A DNA stretch of 64,000 nucleotides from Nakamurella leprariae (GCF_016918035.1 NZ_JAERWK010000020.1:124001-188000), one strand, 5' to 3'; shown: positions 40,470 through 49,511, counted from the stretch's first letter. Notes: generated by a model not told the origin, from the sequence alone. Numbers and translations are program-made.

Positions 40470-41610
40470 TGCGCGGCCAGGTCGTCTCGATCGCGGCGGG
40501 CCTGTCACCGACCGCGGCGTCCCCCGCGATGACCGCGTACTGCTGGTACTGCGAAGCGGTGGCGCAGGCGTGGTTGGGCAGCACCCGGAGCCGGGTGCCG
40601 ATCGGCAGCTCGGGCAGCGGGGTGCCGGATCCCGGGCGCATCGACAGCACGCCGTGCTCCTGACTGGCACCGGTCATGATCAGGTCGCCCAACACCCGGC
40701 CGGACAGGTCGAGCACCACCCCGTAGCCCTGGTCGACCGGCTGGGCCGCTGTCCCCCGGTCCCGGGACATCGCCATCCAGCCGCCGTCGGTGAGGATCCA
40801 GCCGCGGTCCGGTCGGTGCCCGATGACGGTGACGACCACCGACAGGGCCAGGTCGTCCAGCTCGCACACCCCGATCCCGGCCATGACCAGGTCCAGGAAG
40901 ACGAAGTTGCCGGCCCGCACCTCGGTCACCCCGTCCAGCACCGCGACGGCGTGCGCGGTCGGCGTCGAGCCGACACTGACCACCGGGCAGGCCATCCCGA
41001 CATCACGCAGGATCCGCGCAGCCTGCACCACGGTGGCGCGTTCGTCCTCGGCGTCCCGTTGCCGGTCAACGCCGGTGGTCGAGAAGTAGGACTCGCCGGC
41101 ATGGTCCAGCACGCCGCGCAGCTCGGCACCGCCGTCGTGCAGCAGGCGCCCGATGGTGAGGACCTGCGGATCGTCCGGCGCGATCCCGGCCCGATGCCCG
41201 TCACAGTCGATCTCGATGAGCGCCGGGATCCGGATCCCTCCCGCGCGGGACGCGGTCGCGACGGCCTCGGCCTGCGCGACGCTGTCCAGCAGGACCGCCA
41301 GGTCGACCCCGCGACGGTGCAGCGCGACGACCCGGTCCAGCTTGGCGGGAGCGATGCCGACCGCGTACAGCACATCGGTGTATCCGGCGTCGGCGAAGTA
41401 CTCGGCCTCGGCCAGGGTCGAGACGGTGATCGGCTCCGGCCCGTGCCGGTGCACCCGGGCCGCCACGTCCAGCGACTTGGCCGTCTTGACGTGCAGCCGC
41501 AGCGGCACCCCGAGCCGGCGCAGGTGCCCCTGCAGCCGGTCGACGTTGCGGTCCAACCGGTTCCGGTCGACGACGGCGAACGGGGTGTCCGGGTCGAGCA
41601 GGCTGGTCAT
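40456..41610 (-). CDS. DSD1-family D-amino-acid PLP enzyme (D-threonine aldolase / D-serine dehydratase-like)
   Basis: A 384-residue fold-type III PLP enzyme. The N-terminal alanine-racemase-like barrel has the PLP Lys in LHVKTAKS and substrate loop IEIDCDGHRAG. The C-terminal domain ends with LPNHACATASQYQQY, the His-x-Cys metal pair of eukaryotic-type D-serine dehydratase and D-threonine aldolase. GGAGAGGA precedes ATG 41610. It probably acts on D-threonine, D-serine or a beta-hydroxy D-amino acid. Divergent from the ABC importer operon, with no sign of joint regulation. Confidence 0.9.
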   Translation of the reverse strand: MTSLLDPDTPFAVVDRNRLDRNVDRLQGHLRRLGVPLRLHVKTAKSLDVAARVHRHGPEPITVSTLAEAEYFADAGYTDVLYAVGIAPAKLDRVVALHRRGVDLAVLLDSVAQAEAVATASRAGGIRIPALIEIDCDGHRAGIAPDDPQVLTIGRLLHDGGAELRGVLDHAGESYFSTTGVDRQRDAEDERATVVQAARILRDVGMACPVVSVGSTPTAHAVAVLDGVTEVRAGNFVFLDLVMAGIGVCELDDLALSVVVTVIGHRPDRGWILTDGGWMAMSRDRGTAAQPVDQGYGVVLDLSGRVLGDLIMTGASQEHGVLSMRPGSGTPLPELPIGTRLRVLPNHACATASQYQQYAVIAGDAAVGDRPAAIETTWPRINGW

Positions 41611-41785
41611 CGCGTCCTCTCCGCCGGGCGCCGGCACCGGGCGAGGCGGCGGCACCGCCGATCCTGGCACGGCGCGAGGCGGCCGGGCCGGAGCGATCAG
41701 CAACGGCGGCAGGAGTCCGCAGGTGCACGCGGTCCACGCGCGGACGCACCGGCCGCCCCGACCCCGGTTGGAGGGACATCGGATC

Positions 41786-43516
41786 ATGTGGTCCGATGTG
41801 TGGGTGCAGCCACCGCTCGGGACACTCGACCCGTCGCCCGTCCCCCGTCCCCTCGGTCGTGTCCGGGGCCGCGGTCCCGGCTCACCCGCTCGGCGGCGGC
41901 TCGTCGCGCTGGCCGCGGCGGGCCTGCTCGCCGCCGGATGCTCGAATCCCGACGCCCGTGACACGGCGGTCACCACGGGGACCGGGAGCGCCGCGACGGG
42001 CGCCGCCAGCACCTCCCTGGTGCTGTCCGACGGGTACGACACCGCGACGTGGAACCCGCTGAACGGTGACTCGGACTACACCTCGAAGGTCTACGACGGG
42101 CTGCTGCGCATCGAGGCCGGCACCGGCGGCGAGCCGACGTTCGTCCCGAACCTGGCGGCGGCGATGCCGGTCTCCAACGCCGACGCCACCGAGTGGACGG
42201 TGACGCTGCGGGACGACGTCACCTTCCAGGACGGCTCGCCGCTCACCGCTGCGGACGTGGCGGCCACGTACGACACCGCGATCGACCCGGCCGCTGCGGC
42301 ACCGGTGGCCTCCATGTACGACATGCTCGACGACGCCGAGGCGACCGACGAACGCACGGTGGTGTTCTCCCTCACCGAGCCGTACGCCGCCTTCCCGTCG
42401 AAGCTGCTGATGGGCATCGCCCCGGCCTCCGCCCTGGACCCGGTGGTCCCGGTGGAGGAGTCGCCGCTGAACACCGCACCGATCGGCACCGGGCCCTACC
42501 GGCTGGTCTCGACCGGGCCGGAGCGCACCGTGCTGCAGGCGTACGACGGATACTGGGGCGGCCCCGTCCCGATCACCGACCTGACCATCGTCAGCGTGCC
42601 GGACGACAACACCCGGGTGCAGCGGATGCTCGCGGGCGACTTCGACGGCACCGTGGTGCCGCCGCAGCTGGCCGAGGCGTTCGAGGGGAACGAGTTCGAC
42701 GTGGTGGCCAACCCGTCCGCCGACTGGCGCTCGGTGGTGCTGCCGATGCGCGACCCGGTGGCCGGCGACCCGGCCGTGCGGCAGGCGTTGAACCGCGCCG
42801 TCGATCGCGACGCGATCGTGCAGACCGTGCTCGCCGGCTACGGCACCGCGGCGTCCACGCCGTTCTCGCCGGTCTTCGCCACCTTCTACGACCAGGCGGC
42901 GGAGTTCTCCTTCGATCCGGACGAGGCCCGCCGCATCCTGGACGAGGCCGGCTGGGTGGTCGGCACCGACGGCATCCGGGTCAAGGACGGCCGACGGGCC
43001 GAGTTCACGCTGATGTACTACGCCCCGGAGACCCTGCGCCGCGACCTGGCCACCGCCTTCGCCGGATCCGCCCTCGACATCGGCATCTCGGTCCGACTGG
43101 ACGGCATCGGCTCCTGGGACGACATCGCCCCGCGCCTGGGCACCGACGCGGCCGTGTGGGGCGGCGGCGACACCCCGTACGACCCGGACAGCAACCTCTA
43201 CCGGATGCTCTCCTCCACCTTCGACGAGGCCGGTTCGTTCGACAATCCCGGCCAGTACGCCGATCCCGCCGTCGACGGCTTGCTGGAGCAGGGTCGCACC
43301 ACGCTTGATCCGGCCGCCCGAGCCGAGGCCTACCAGCAGCTGCAGCGGCAGTACCTGCAGGACCCGGCCTTCGTCGTCATGGCCTTCATCGACCACGTGT
43401 ACGTGATGCGCACCGACACCGGCTGGACCGGCTGGACGCCCGTGCTCGAGCCGCACGCCCACGGCGTCGTGTCCTGGGGTCCCTGGTGGAACCTCACGGA
43501 GTGGACGCCGGCGTGA
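41786..43516 (+). CDS. ABC substrate-binding lipoprotein, NikA/DppA (SBP_bac_5) type
   Basis: A 576-residue cluster C binding protein. A basic N-region leads to lipobox LLAAGC. The mature part opens SLVLSDGYDTATWNPLNGDSDYTSK and contains WTVTLRDDVTFQDGSPLTAADV, the SBP_bac_5 signature. The family binds peptides, nickel or opines. The ArsR-type metal-sensor-like gene at the end of this operon points towards nickel or another metal chelate; this is inference. GGAGGG precedes the ATG by about 10 bp. Its stop overlaps the permease start (GTGA). Confidence 0.9.
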   Translation: MWSDVWVQPPLGTLDPSPVPRPLGRVRGRGPGSPARRRLVALAAAGLLAAGCSNPDARDTAVTTGTGSAATGAASTSLVLSDGYDTATWNPLNGDSDYTSKVYDGLLRIEAGTGGEPTFVPNLAAAMPVSNADATEWTVTLRDDVTFQDGSPLTAADVAATYDTAIDPAAAAPVASMYDMLDDAEATDERTVVFSLTEPYAAFPSKLLMGIAPASALDPVVPVEESPLNTAPIGTGPYRLVSTGPERTVLQAYDGYWGGPVPITDLTIVSVPDDNTRVQRMLAGDFDGTVVPPQLAEAFEGNEFDVVANPSADWRSVVLPMRDPVAGDPAVRQALNRAVDRDAIVQTVLAGYGTAASTPFSPVFATFYDQAAEFSFDPDEARRILDEAGWVVGTDGIRVKDGRRAEFTLMYYAPETLRRDLATAFAGSALDIGISVRLDGIGSWDDIAPRLGTDAAVWGGGDTPYDPDSNLYRMLSSTFDEAGSFDNPGQYADPAVDGLLEQGRTTLDPAARAEAYQQLQRQYLQDPAFVVMAFIDHVYVMRTDTGWTGWTPVLEPHAHGVVSWGPWWNLTEWTPA

Positions 43517-44553
43517 TCCGGCGGGGCGCCGCGGCGTCCTCGGGGTTGGAGCCGTCCGCGACCGGCCGCCGGGGCCGGTGGGCCGCGGCCGCCCGGATGG
43601 CGCTGCGCCGGGTGCTGTTCGTCGTCCCGGTCACCGTTCTGGTCTCCATGGCGGTGTTCGCCCTCGCCGCGGCATCGCCGTACGACCCGCTGGCCGGGTA
43701 CCTGGGCGACCGCTACCTCACCGTGGGCGCCGATCAGGCTGCGGTCCTGCGCGAACAGCTGGGACTGGACCGGCCGTGGATCGTCTGGTGGTGGGACTGG
43801 GTCGTCGCCGCGGTGCAGGGCGACCTCGGTACCTCGCACCTGTACGGCCAACCGGTCACCGCGGTGATCGGGCAGCGACTGCCGTGGACGCTGCTGCTGG
43901 CCGGCACCGCCCTGGTGCTGGCCGTGCTCGTCTCGCTGCTGGTCGGGGTGCGCTCGGCCGCCCGCCCCGGTGGGCTGCTGGACCGCACCGTGGTGCCGCT
44001 GGCCTACGTGCTGCAGGGCATCCCCGCCTTCGTGCTCGGACTGGGCGCGATCCTGCTGTTCGCACTGACCTGGTCGGTGCTGCCCGCCGCCGGGGCGACC
44101 GATCCGACCGCCGCCGTGGGTGTCGGTCAGGTCGCGGAGCACCTCGTGCTGCCGGCCGGCGTACTGGCCCTGTCGCAACTGCCGTGGCTGCTGCTGCACG
44201 TACGGCAGTCGATGCTCGATGCCCTGTCGGCGGACCACGTGCGCACGGCGCGGGCCCGCGGCCTGCCGGACGCCGTGGTGATCCGGCGGCACGCGCTGCC
44301 CGGGGCGCTGCTGCCGTTCCTGTCGGTGATCGGGGTGCGGCTGCCGGAACTGGTGGTCGGGGCCACCATCGTCGAAGTCGTGTTCTCCTGGCCGGGGATC
44401 GCGGCGGCGACCGTGTCCTCGGCCCGGGCCATGGATTTCGCGTTGCTGGCCGCGTTGACCACCGCCACCACCCTGCTGGTGCTGCTGGGCAACCTGCTCG
44501 CCGACGTCGCCTACACCGTCGCCGATCCGCGGGTGAGCGCCGATGACCAGTGA
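43513..44553 (+). CDS. ABC permease, NikB/DppB type
   Basis: A 346-residue permease with six membrane helices. The conserved EAA loop region is ADHVRTARARGLPDAVVIRRHALPGAL, and the end VVFSWPGIAAATVSSARAMDF is typical of DppB/NikB. It starts with GTG overlapping the binding-protein stop; earlier in-frame GTGs lie inside that gene. Forms the channel with the next gene. Confidence 0.91.
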   Translation: MIRRGAAASSGLEPSATGRRGRWAAAARMALRRVLFVVPVTVLVSMAVFALAAASPYDPLAGYLGDRYLTVGADQAAVLREQLGLDRPWIVWWWDWVVAAVQGDLGTSHLYGQPVTAVIGQRLPWTLLLAGTALVLAVLVSLLVGVRSAARPGGLLDRTVVPLAYVLQGIPAFVLGLGAILLFALTWSVLPAAGATDPTAAVGVGQVAEHLVLPAGVLALSQLPWLLLHVRQSMLDALSADHVRTARARGLPDAVVIRRHALPGALLPFLSVIGVRLPELVVGATIVEVVFSWPGIAAATVSSARAMDFALLAALTTATTLLVLLGNLLADVAYTVADPRVSADDQ

Positions 44554-45469
44554 GCTGACCGCCGTCCCGCGAGCGATCGACCGGTCGCGGTGGCGGGCTC
44601 CGGTGACCTGGCGGCCGGCCCGGGTGCCCGGCGGTCGGCGGCGCTGGGTGCTGCCGCTGTGCGTCGGGGTCCTGGTGGTGCTGGTGCTGTTCGCCGTGGT
44701 GGTGCCCTGGGTGGCCGGCATCGATCCGCGTCAGACGGCCCTGGCCGACGCCAACCAGGCGCCGTCCTGGGACCACTGGTTCGGCACCGACCAGGCTGGA
44801 CGGGATCTCGTCGTCCGGGTGGCCGAGGGCCTGCGGGTCTCGCTGCTCGTCGCCGCCGTGTGCGCGGTGGTGGCCACCGTGCTGGGTTGCGTGGTCGGGT
44901 TGACCGCGGCCGTGGTCGGCGGTCGGACCGACCGGGTCCTCATGCGCACCGTCGACGGACTGAACGCGGTGCCGCACCTGTTGCTGGGCATCGTGATCGC
45001 AGCGATGTGGAAGGGCGCGATCCTGGCCGTCATCGCGTCGATCGCCCTCACCCACTGGACCCAGGTGGCCCGCATCGTCCGGGCCCAGGCCCTGACCGTG
45101 CGCACCCGCGACTACGTGCTGGCCACGGTGTCGCTCGGCGGCTCCCGCCGGCAGGTGTTGGTGCGGCACCTGCTGCCCGCGGTCGCGCCGCAGGCCCTGC
45201 TGTCGGTGGCGTTGCTGCTGCCGCACGCGGTCTGGCACGAGTCGGCGCTGTCCTTCCTGGGCGTCGGATTGCCGCCGGACCGCCCCAGCCTGGGCACGCT
45301 GCTCGAGGACGCCAGGACCCGGATCCTGGTCGGGCAGTGGTGGACGTTGGTCTTCCCGTCGCTGGCCCTCATCGCGACGACGGCGGCGGTGGCCGGACTG
45401 TCGGCCGCGGCGCGGGACCGGCTGCTGCCGCACCGGCGCACCGAGGTCGGCGTGGGCGGTGCGGCGTGA
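44543..45469 (+). CDS. ABC permease, NikC/DppC type
   Basis: A 308-residue permease with an N-terminal cytoplasmic tail, then VLPLCVGVLVVLVLFAVVVP, the conserved HWFGTDQAGRDLVVR segment of the DppC N-domain and the coupling region TVRTRDYVLATVSLGGSRRQVLVRHLLP. It ends near HESALSFLGVGLPPDRPSLG, diagnostic of this family. Overlaps the previous gene by 11 bp and the following ATPase by 4 bp. Confidence 0.93.
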   Translation: MTSELTAVPRAIDRSRWRAPVTWRPARVPGGRRRWVLPLCVGVLVVLVLFAVVVPWVAGIDPRQTALADANQAPSWDHWFGTDQAGRDLVVRVAEGLRVSLLVAAVCAVVATVLGCVVGLTAAVVGGRTDRVLMRTVDGLNAVPHLLLGIVIAAMWKGAILAVIASIALTHWTQVARIVRAQALTVRTRDYVLATVSLGGSRRQVLVRHLLPAVAPQALLSVALLLPHAVWHESALSFLGVGLPPDRPSLGTLLEDARTRILVGQWWTLVFPSLALIATTAAVAGLSAAARDRLLPHRRTEVGVGGAA

Positions 45470-46431
45470 CGGCCGCTGGAGCCGTACCGGGGGCGCCGCC
45501 GGTCCTGTCGATCCGGGGGTTGAGCGTGCAGCTGGGCCTGCTGGACGGGCGCTGGGTGCATGCCGTGTCCGACCTGGACATGGACCTGCCGGCCGGCACG
45601 GTGACCCTGCTGGCCGGGGAGTCCGGCTGCGGCAAGTCGGTGCTGGCCTCGGCCTTGATCGGGCTGCTGCCGCCCACCGCGCGGGTGCGCGGGCAGGTCG
45701 GGCTGGACGGCCCGGATCCGCTGGACCTGCTGGCGGCCGACGACGACGTGCTGGCCACCCGGGTGCGAGGCCGGCGGGTCGGGCTGGTGCCCCAGTCGGC
45801 CGGGACCGCGCTCACTCCGACCCGCACGGTGGGGGCGCTGCTGAGCGAGGCGGTCACCACCCTGGGTGGGGCGGTGCCGGCTGCGGACCTGTTGCGCGAG
45901 GTGTGGCTGGATCCGGACGGGGTGGCCGACCTGTACCCGCACCAGCTCTCCGGCGGCATGGCGCACCGGGTGCTGCTGGCCCTGGCCCTGGCCGGTCAGC
46001 CGGACGTGCTGCTGTGCGACGAGCCGACCGCCGGGCTGGACCCGGAGAACGCCGCGCACGTCGCCGGGCTGCTGGCCGCGCAGGCCCGCACCGGGCGGGC
46101 GGTGCTGCTCATCTCGCACGACATCGCCGCCTGCGCACCGGTGGCCGACCGGGTCGCGGTGATGGTCAGCTCCCGGGTGGTCGAGGTCGGTCCCGCGACC
46201 GATGTGCTGGACCGGCCGTGGCACGACTACCCGCAGGCACTGTGGAACTCGTTGCCGGAACGCGGCTTCCGCCCCGTGCCCGGCGACCCGCCACCGCTGA
46301 CCGACCTGCCCGACGACTGCGCGTGGCACCGGCGGGCGGGCGGCGCGTGCAGCGGGGTCCTGACGTTGGAACCCGTCGCCCCCGACCACTGGGTGAGCTG
46401 CGGGCGCGGTCCGGTCGGTGTCGGATGCTGA
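45466..46431 (+). CDS. ABC ATPase, NikD/DppD type
   Basis: A 321-residue ATPase: Walker A GESGCGKS, Q-loop VPQSAGTALTPTRTV, signature LSGGMAHRV, Walker B VLLCDEPTAGLD, switch His SHDIAA. A C-terminal oligopeptide/dipeptide transporter extension (PERGFRPVPGDPPPL, with two Cys in CAWHRRAGGACSG) is present, where these proteins often carry an Fe-S-like Cys cluster. GTG start overlaps the permease stop. Confidence 0.92.
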   Translation: MTAAGAVPGAPPVLSIRGLSVQLGLLDGRWVHAVSDLDMDLPAGTVTLLAGESGCGKSVLASALIGLLPPTARVRGQVGLDGPDPLDLLAADDDVLATRVRGRRVGLVPQSAGTALTPTRTVGALLSEAVTTLGGAVPAADLLREVWLDPDGVADLYPHQLSGGMAHRVLLALALAGQPDVLLCDEPTAGLDPENAAHVAGLLAAQARTGRAVLLISHDIAACAPVADRVAVMVSSRVVEVGPATDVLDRPWHDYPQALWNSLPERGFRPVPGDPPPLTDLPDDCAWHRRAGGACSGVLTLEPVAPDHWVSCGRGPVGVGC

Positions 46432-47096
46432 CCGCGACCGGCGTGGTGGCTGGGTACGGCGAGCACACGGTGCTGCGGTCGGTCGACCTGACGGTCACAC
46501 CGGGCCGGATCACCGGACTGCAGGGCCCGTCCGGCAGCGGCAAGTCGACCCTGGCCCGGGTGGTCGCCCTGCTGCACCCCCGGACCGCCGGGACGGTCAC
46601 CGTCGACGGACGGTCGGTGACCGGGTCGGGCTACCTGGCGCCGGCCGAGCTGCGACGGCGCATCGGCATGGTGTTCCAGTCCCCGCGCGCCGCGACCGAT
46701 CCGCGCTGGACGCTCCGGCAGGTGATCGCGGAGCCGCTGGGTGCCGCCCGGCGCTCGGCGACCCGGCAGCGGGTGGCCGAGCTGGCCGAGCAGTTCCAGC
46801 TCACCGACGACCTGCTCGACCGGTACCCGCACCAGGTCTCCGACGGGCAGTTGCAACGCGCCTGCCTGGCCCGCGCGGTGGCGCTGCGGCCGGCCTACCT
46901 GGTTTGCGACGAGGCCACCGCGATGCTCGATCCGTCCACCACCGCGACCATCGCCCAGCTCGTGCGCGGTCTGGCCGACGCCGGCACCGGCGTGCTGGCC
47001 GTGTCGCACGACCGCGCCCTGCTCACGGCCTGGGCCGACCACGTCCTGGACCTGCACGATCTGCACGCCGATGCGCGGACTTCATGGGAGTCCTGA
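46425..47096 (+). CDS. ABC ATPase, NikE/DppF type (short)
   Basis: A 223-residue ATPase: Walker A GPSGSGKST, Q-loop VFQSPRAATDPRWTL, signature VSDGQLQRA (Asp replaces the first Gly of LSGGQ), Walker B YLVCDEATAMLD, and SHDRALL. It lacks the C-terminal oligopeptide-transporter extension, as NikE often does. It overlaps NikD-like by 7 bp. The last gene of the importer; a metal-sensor-like regulator follows 23 bp later. Confidence 0.92.
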   Translation: MLTATGVVAGYGEHTVLRSVDLTVTPGRITGLQGPSGSGKSTLARVVALLHPRTAGTVTVDGRSVTGSGYLAPAELRRRIGMVFQSPRAATDPRWTLRQVIAEPLGAARRSATRQRVAELAEQFQLTDDLLDRYPHQVSDGQLQRACLARAVALRPAYLVCDEATAMLDPSTTATIAQLVRGLADAGTGVLAVSHDRALLTAWADHVLDLHDLHADARTSWES

Positions 47097-47119
47097 TGGC
47101 GCGATGAGAGACTGACGGC

Positions 47120-47458
47120 ATGGAGCAAGGGACCCCGGCCGACCCGGAGCCCGTGGGCACCAGCCGTCCGGACCAGGTCGAACGCTGGGCCGACGCGTTC
47201 AGGACGATGGCCGACATCAACCGGCTGAAGATCCTGCTGGCCGTCCACCACTCCCCCGGCATCAACGTCACCGACCTGGCCGCCACCGTCGGGATGTCCG
47301 CCAACGCCACCTCGCACGCCCTGCGCGCCCTGCGCGACCAGGGCATCATCCGCACCGAACGCGCCGGGCGGGAACGCCGCTGCCGCCTGGTCGACGAACA
47401 GGTGCACGGGCTGCTCCACGGTGTCGGAGCCACCCACGCCGAGCAGGCCACCGGCTGA
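47120..47458 (+). CDS. ArsR/SmtB family regulator, possible nickel/cobalt sensor
   Basis: A 112-residue winged-helix protein: DINRLKILLAVHHSPGINVTDLAATVGMSANATSHALRALRDQGII, wing ERAGRERRCRLVD, then a last helix with VHGLLHGVGATHAEQ. His, Asp and Glu residues in that helix (VDEQVH...H...H) resemble the alpha-5 metal site of SmtB/NmtR-like sensors, but the exact ligand spacing is not the classic one. It lies directly after the NikABCDE-like importer. It probably represses the operon when metal is plentiful. Its stop codon lies in a perfect palindrome. Confidence 0.88.
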   Translation: MEQGTPADPEPVGTSRPDQVERWADAFRTMADINRLKILLAVHHSPGINVTDLAATVGMSANATSHALRALRDQGIIRTERAGRERRCRLVDEQVHGLLHGVGATHAEQATG

Positions 47459-47468
47459 TCAGCCGGTG
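47449..47468. terminator. Perfect 20-bp palindrome over two convergent stop codons
   Basis: CACCGGCTGATCAGCCGGTG is fully self-complementary. It contains the TGA of the ArsR gene (plus strand) and, directly adjoining, the TGA of the MarR gene (minus strand). It would give the same hairpin in both transcripts and is probably a bidirectional terminator or transcript-end stabiliser. No T-run. Confidence 0.6.
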
Positions 47469-47950
47469 CGCAGGCCGGGCCAGCCGTCCGGGTCGACGGC
47501 CTGCTGGATGTGGGTGCCGATCTCGCGGAGCTGGTGCACCTGCTCCGGGCTGAGCGGGTCGAAGACGGCGCGGCGCACGGTTGCCACGTGCCCGGGCGCG
47601 GTCGCCTGCACCTTGTGCCAGCCGGCCTGGGTGAGCGTGGCCAGGGTGGACCGGCCGTCGGTGGGGTCCGGCCGGCGGACCATCCAGCCGCGACGCTCCA
47701 GCCGGCGGGCCACGTGGGACAGGCGGGACGGCGAGCCATGGGTGAGCGCGGCCAGCTGACTCATCCGGCAGGTGCGGTCCTGCGACATGGAGAGCCAGGC
47801 CAGCACCTGATACTCGAAGTGGCTGATCCCGGCCTCGCGCTGCAGCTGCGTGTCCAGGGTGGACGACAGCGTGATGAGCACCCCCACCAGGGCCAGCCAG
47901 GCCTGGCTCTCCTCGTCGGAGAGCCACTGCGGCGGCGCCGGCGTGCTCAC
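47459..47950 (-). CDS. MarR family transcriptional regulator
   Basis: A 163-residue MarR protein: AWLALVGVLITLSSTLDTQLQREAGISHFEYQVLAWL dimer helix, recognition helix around GSPSRLSHVARRLERRGW, wing RRPDPTDGRSTLATLTQAG, then the C-terminal helix. The start is GTG 47950, overlapping the stop of the preceding ORF (GTGA). The gene is therefore probably cotranslated with the 138-aa ORF and the BioF2-like acyltransferase. Ligand unknown. Confidence 0.9.
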   Translation of the reverse strand: MSTPAPPQWLSDEESQAWLALVGVLITLSSTLDTQLQREAGISHFEYQVLAWLSMSQDRTCRMSQLAALTHGSPSRLSHVARRLERRGWMVRRPDPTDGRSTLATLTQAGWHKVQATAPGHVATVRRAVFDPLSPEQVHQLREIGTHIQQAVDPDGWPGLRTG

Positions 47951-48363
47951 GACTCCACGGTAGCCGCGTTCCGGCCGAACGATCCGTCCTTCGTTGGACG
48001 CGTCAGATGAACGGTGTGCCGCCTGGTCGAAGTCTCGACCACCCGACGGGTCGAGGTCCACCCATGCCATCCCCGTTCTCCCCCGCCGCGCCCGGCGCGG
48101 CCTTCGACGCCTTCCTGCGGGTCGACGCCCCGACGGCCCGCGCGCGCCGCGCCTGGACCCCCGCGGACGGGCCGATGCCGGCGCGGTACCTGCGTCATGG
48201 CGCCCATGGTGTTCGACGCCGCCAGGGCGGGGACAGCCGCCCCGTTGCGCAGTGCGCCCGCCCGCCGCCACCGCGAACCGGCGATCGTGAGGTACCGGAG
48301 CCAGGTGGTCAGCCGTTGCGAACGCTCGACCGTCCGACGGGAACGCCAGCGTGGAACGTTCAT
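47947..48363 (-). CDS. Basic 138-aa ORF of unknown function, coupled on both sides
   Basis: The ATG overlaps the stop of the acyltransferase-like gene (ATGA) and the stop overlaps the MarR GTG (GTGA). The first ~60 residues (MNVPRWRSRRTVERSQRL..., RYLTIAGSRWRRAGALRNG) are plausible for an Arg-rich helical protein. The rest is low-complexity Gly/Arg/Trp. No family is recognised. The double overlap supports translation, but composition makes a spurious or decayed frame possible. If it is not real, 47951-48359 contains no other convincing gene. Confidence 0.4.
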   Translation of the reverse strand: MNVPRWRSRRTVERSQRLTTWLRYLTIAGSRWRRAGALRNGAAVPALAASNTMGAMTQVPRRHRPVRGGPGAARAGRRGVDPQEGVEGRAGRGGGERGWHGWTSTRRVVETSTRRHTVHLTRPTKDGSFGRNAATVES

Positions 48364-49511
48364 TTCCGTCGTTCCATCACCTCAGCACGGTGCGCGCGCC
48401 GGGCGGCCACGAACGAGGTGACGGTGCCGCGTGCGGTCGCCGCGACCGAGAGCATCCGGGACCGCCGGCGGGGGCCGATGATGCCGAACTCCGGAGTGAG
48501 GTCGACCCGGTCGGTCCAGCGCAGCTTGGCCTGGTTGGGGCCGGCCGACAGGCACAGCTGCCGATGCCCCGCCTGCTGGGCGTCGGCGACGGCCAGCGAC
48601 TGCAGGTAGGTGATGGCCGAGTAGGGCCACGCGGCATCGGTGGCGCCGGAGACCGAGCTGTAGGTCGCGGTCGAGGTGTGCAGCATCAGCTGGCCGGCCA
48701 CCACCTCGTCGGCGATGAGCAGCTCGTACACGCTCACCGCGCCGCGGCGGGACATCCGGGTGACCACCTCCCGCAGGTAGCGCTGCACCCGGTCGTCGGC
48801 GAGCACGTTGGCGTGCACCGGCCGGCCGTCCTGCACGTCGGCCCGACTGCCGTGCAGCCGGACGAGCCGGTCGAACGCCGCGCCGATCTCGTCCTCGTCG
48901 AGGACCCGCCGGGTCGACCACCCGTCCGTGCCGAGGTCGCGGGTCAGCCGGTTGCGGGCCCGCCGGAACGACTCCTTGAGATTCCGCCGCCCGGAGTAGA
49001 TGTCATGCCCCCCGGCCAGGTCCAGGGTGACGGTGGCGATGGTCCGGCGCGGCACCACGGTGAACTCCCAGTTCGGCAGCCACTCCGGCTCCAGCCACGG
49101 CGCCGCCGACCCGAAGATCACCGAGGACCAGTCCCAGTCGTCGGGGCGGGCACACAGCTCGGCGACCACCGCCCGCGCCACGGCCCGGCCCCGGGCCGGA
49201 TCCGCCGTCATCGCCGGCAGCTCGTACGGCCCGATCCAGGGACTGCCGGTGCCGACCGGTTGCAGGACGTCGATCACGCGGGCCGCCGACTGCCGGTACA
49301 GCGGCAGCACGCCGACGAGGCGGTCGCCGTACCGGACGCTCAGCACGAACGGCGCTCGACGGTCGTCGGCGAAGTGCTCCAGCCAGGTGACCGCCCAGTC
49401 CGGGCCGGAGAACGGGTTCACGTCCCCAGCGTCGTCGTGCAGCACCTGCCACTCGCTCGCGAGGTCCGCGACCGACTCGACCGTCTGATGGACACGGACC
49501 TGGGGTTCCAC
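48360..49511 (-). CDS. BioF2/GNAT-type acyltransferase
   Basis: A 383-residue protein with the two-lobed GNAT (Acetyltransf_6/BioF2) architecture of cellulose- and capsule-associated acyltransferases. NPFSGPDWAVTWLEHF and VLSVRYGDRLVGVLPLYR are in the first lobe, and the second has GRRNLKESFRRARNRL, VYELLIADEVVAGQLML, GATDAAWPYSAITYLQSLAVADAQQAG. Such enzymes transfer acyl or aminoacyl groups to envelope glycans or lipids. The start is GTG 49511 with GGAGC close by. It heads the acyltransferase - ORF - MarR overlap chain. Confidence 0.85.
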   Translation of the reverse strand: MEPQVRVHQTVESVADLASEWQVLHDDAGDVNPFSGPDWAVTWLEHFADDRRAPFVLSVRYGDRLVGVLPLYRQSAARVIDVLQPVGTGSPWIGPYELPAMTADPARGRAVARAVVAELCARPDDWDWSSVIFGSAAPWLEPEWLPNWEFTVVPRRTIATVTLDLAGGHDIYSGRRNLKESFRRARNRLTRDLGTDGWSTRRVLDEDEIGAAFDRLVRLHGSRADVQDGRPVHANVLADDRVQRYLREVVTRMSRRGAVSVYELLIADEVVAGQLMLHTSTATYSSVSGATDAAWPYSAITYLQSLAVADAQQAGHRQLCLSAGPNQAKLRWTDRVDLTPEFGIIGPRRRSRMLSVAATARGTVTSFVAARRAHRAEVMERRK

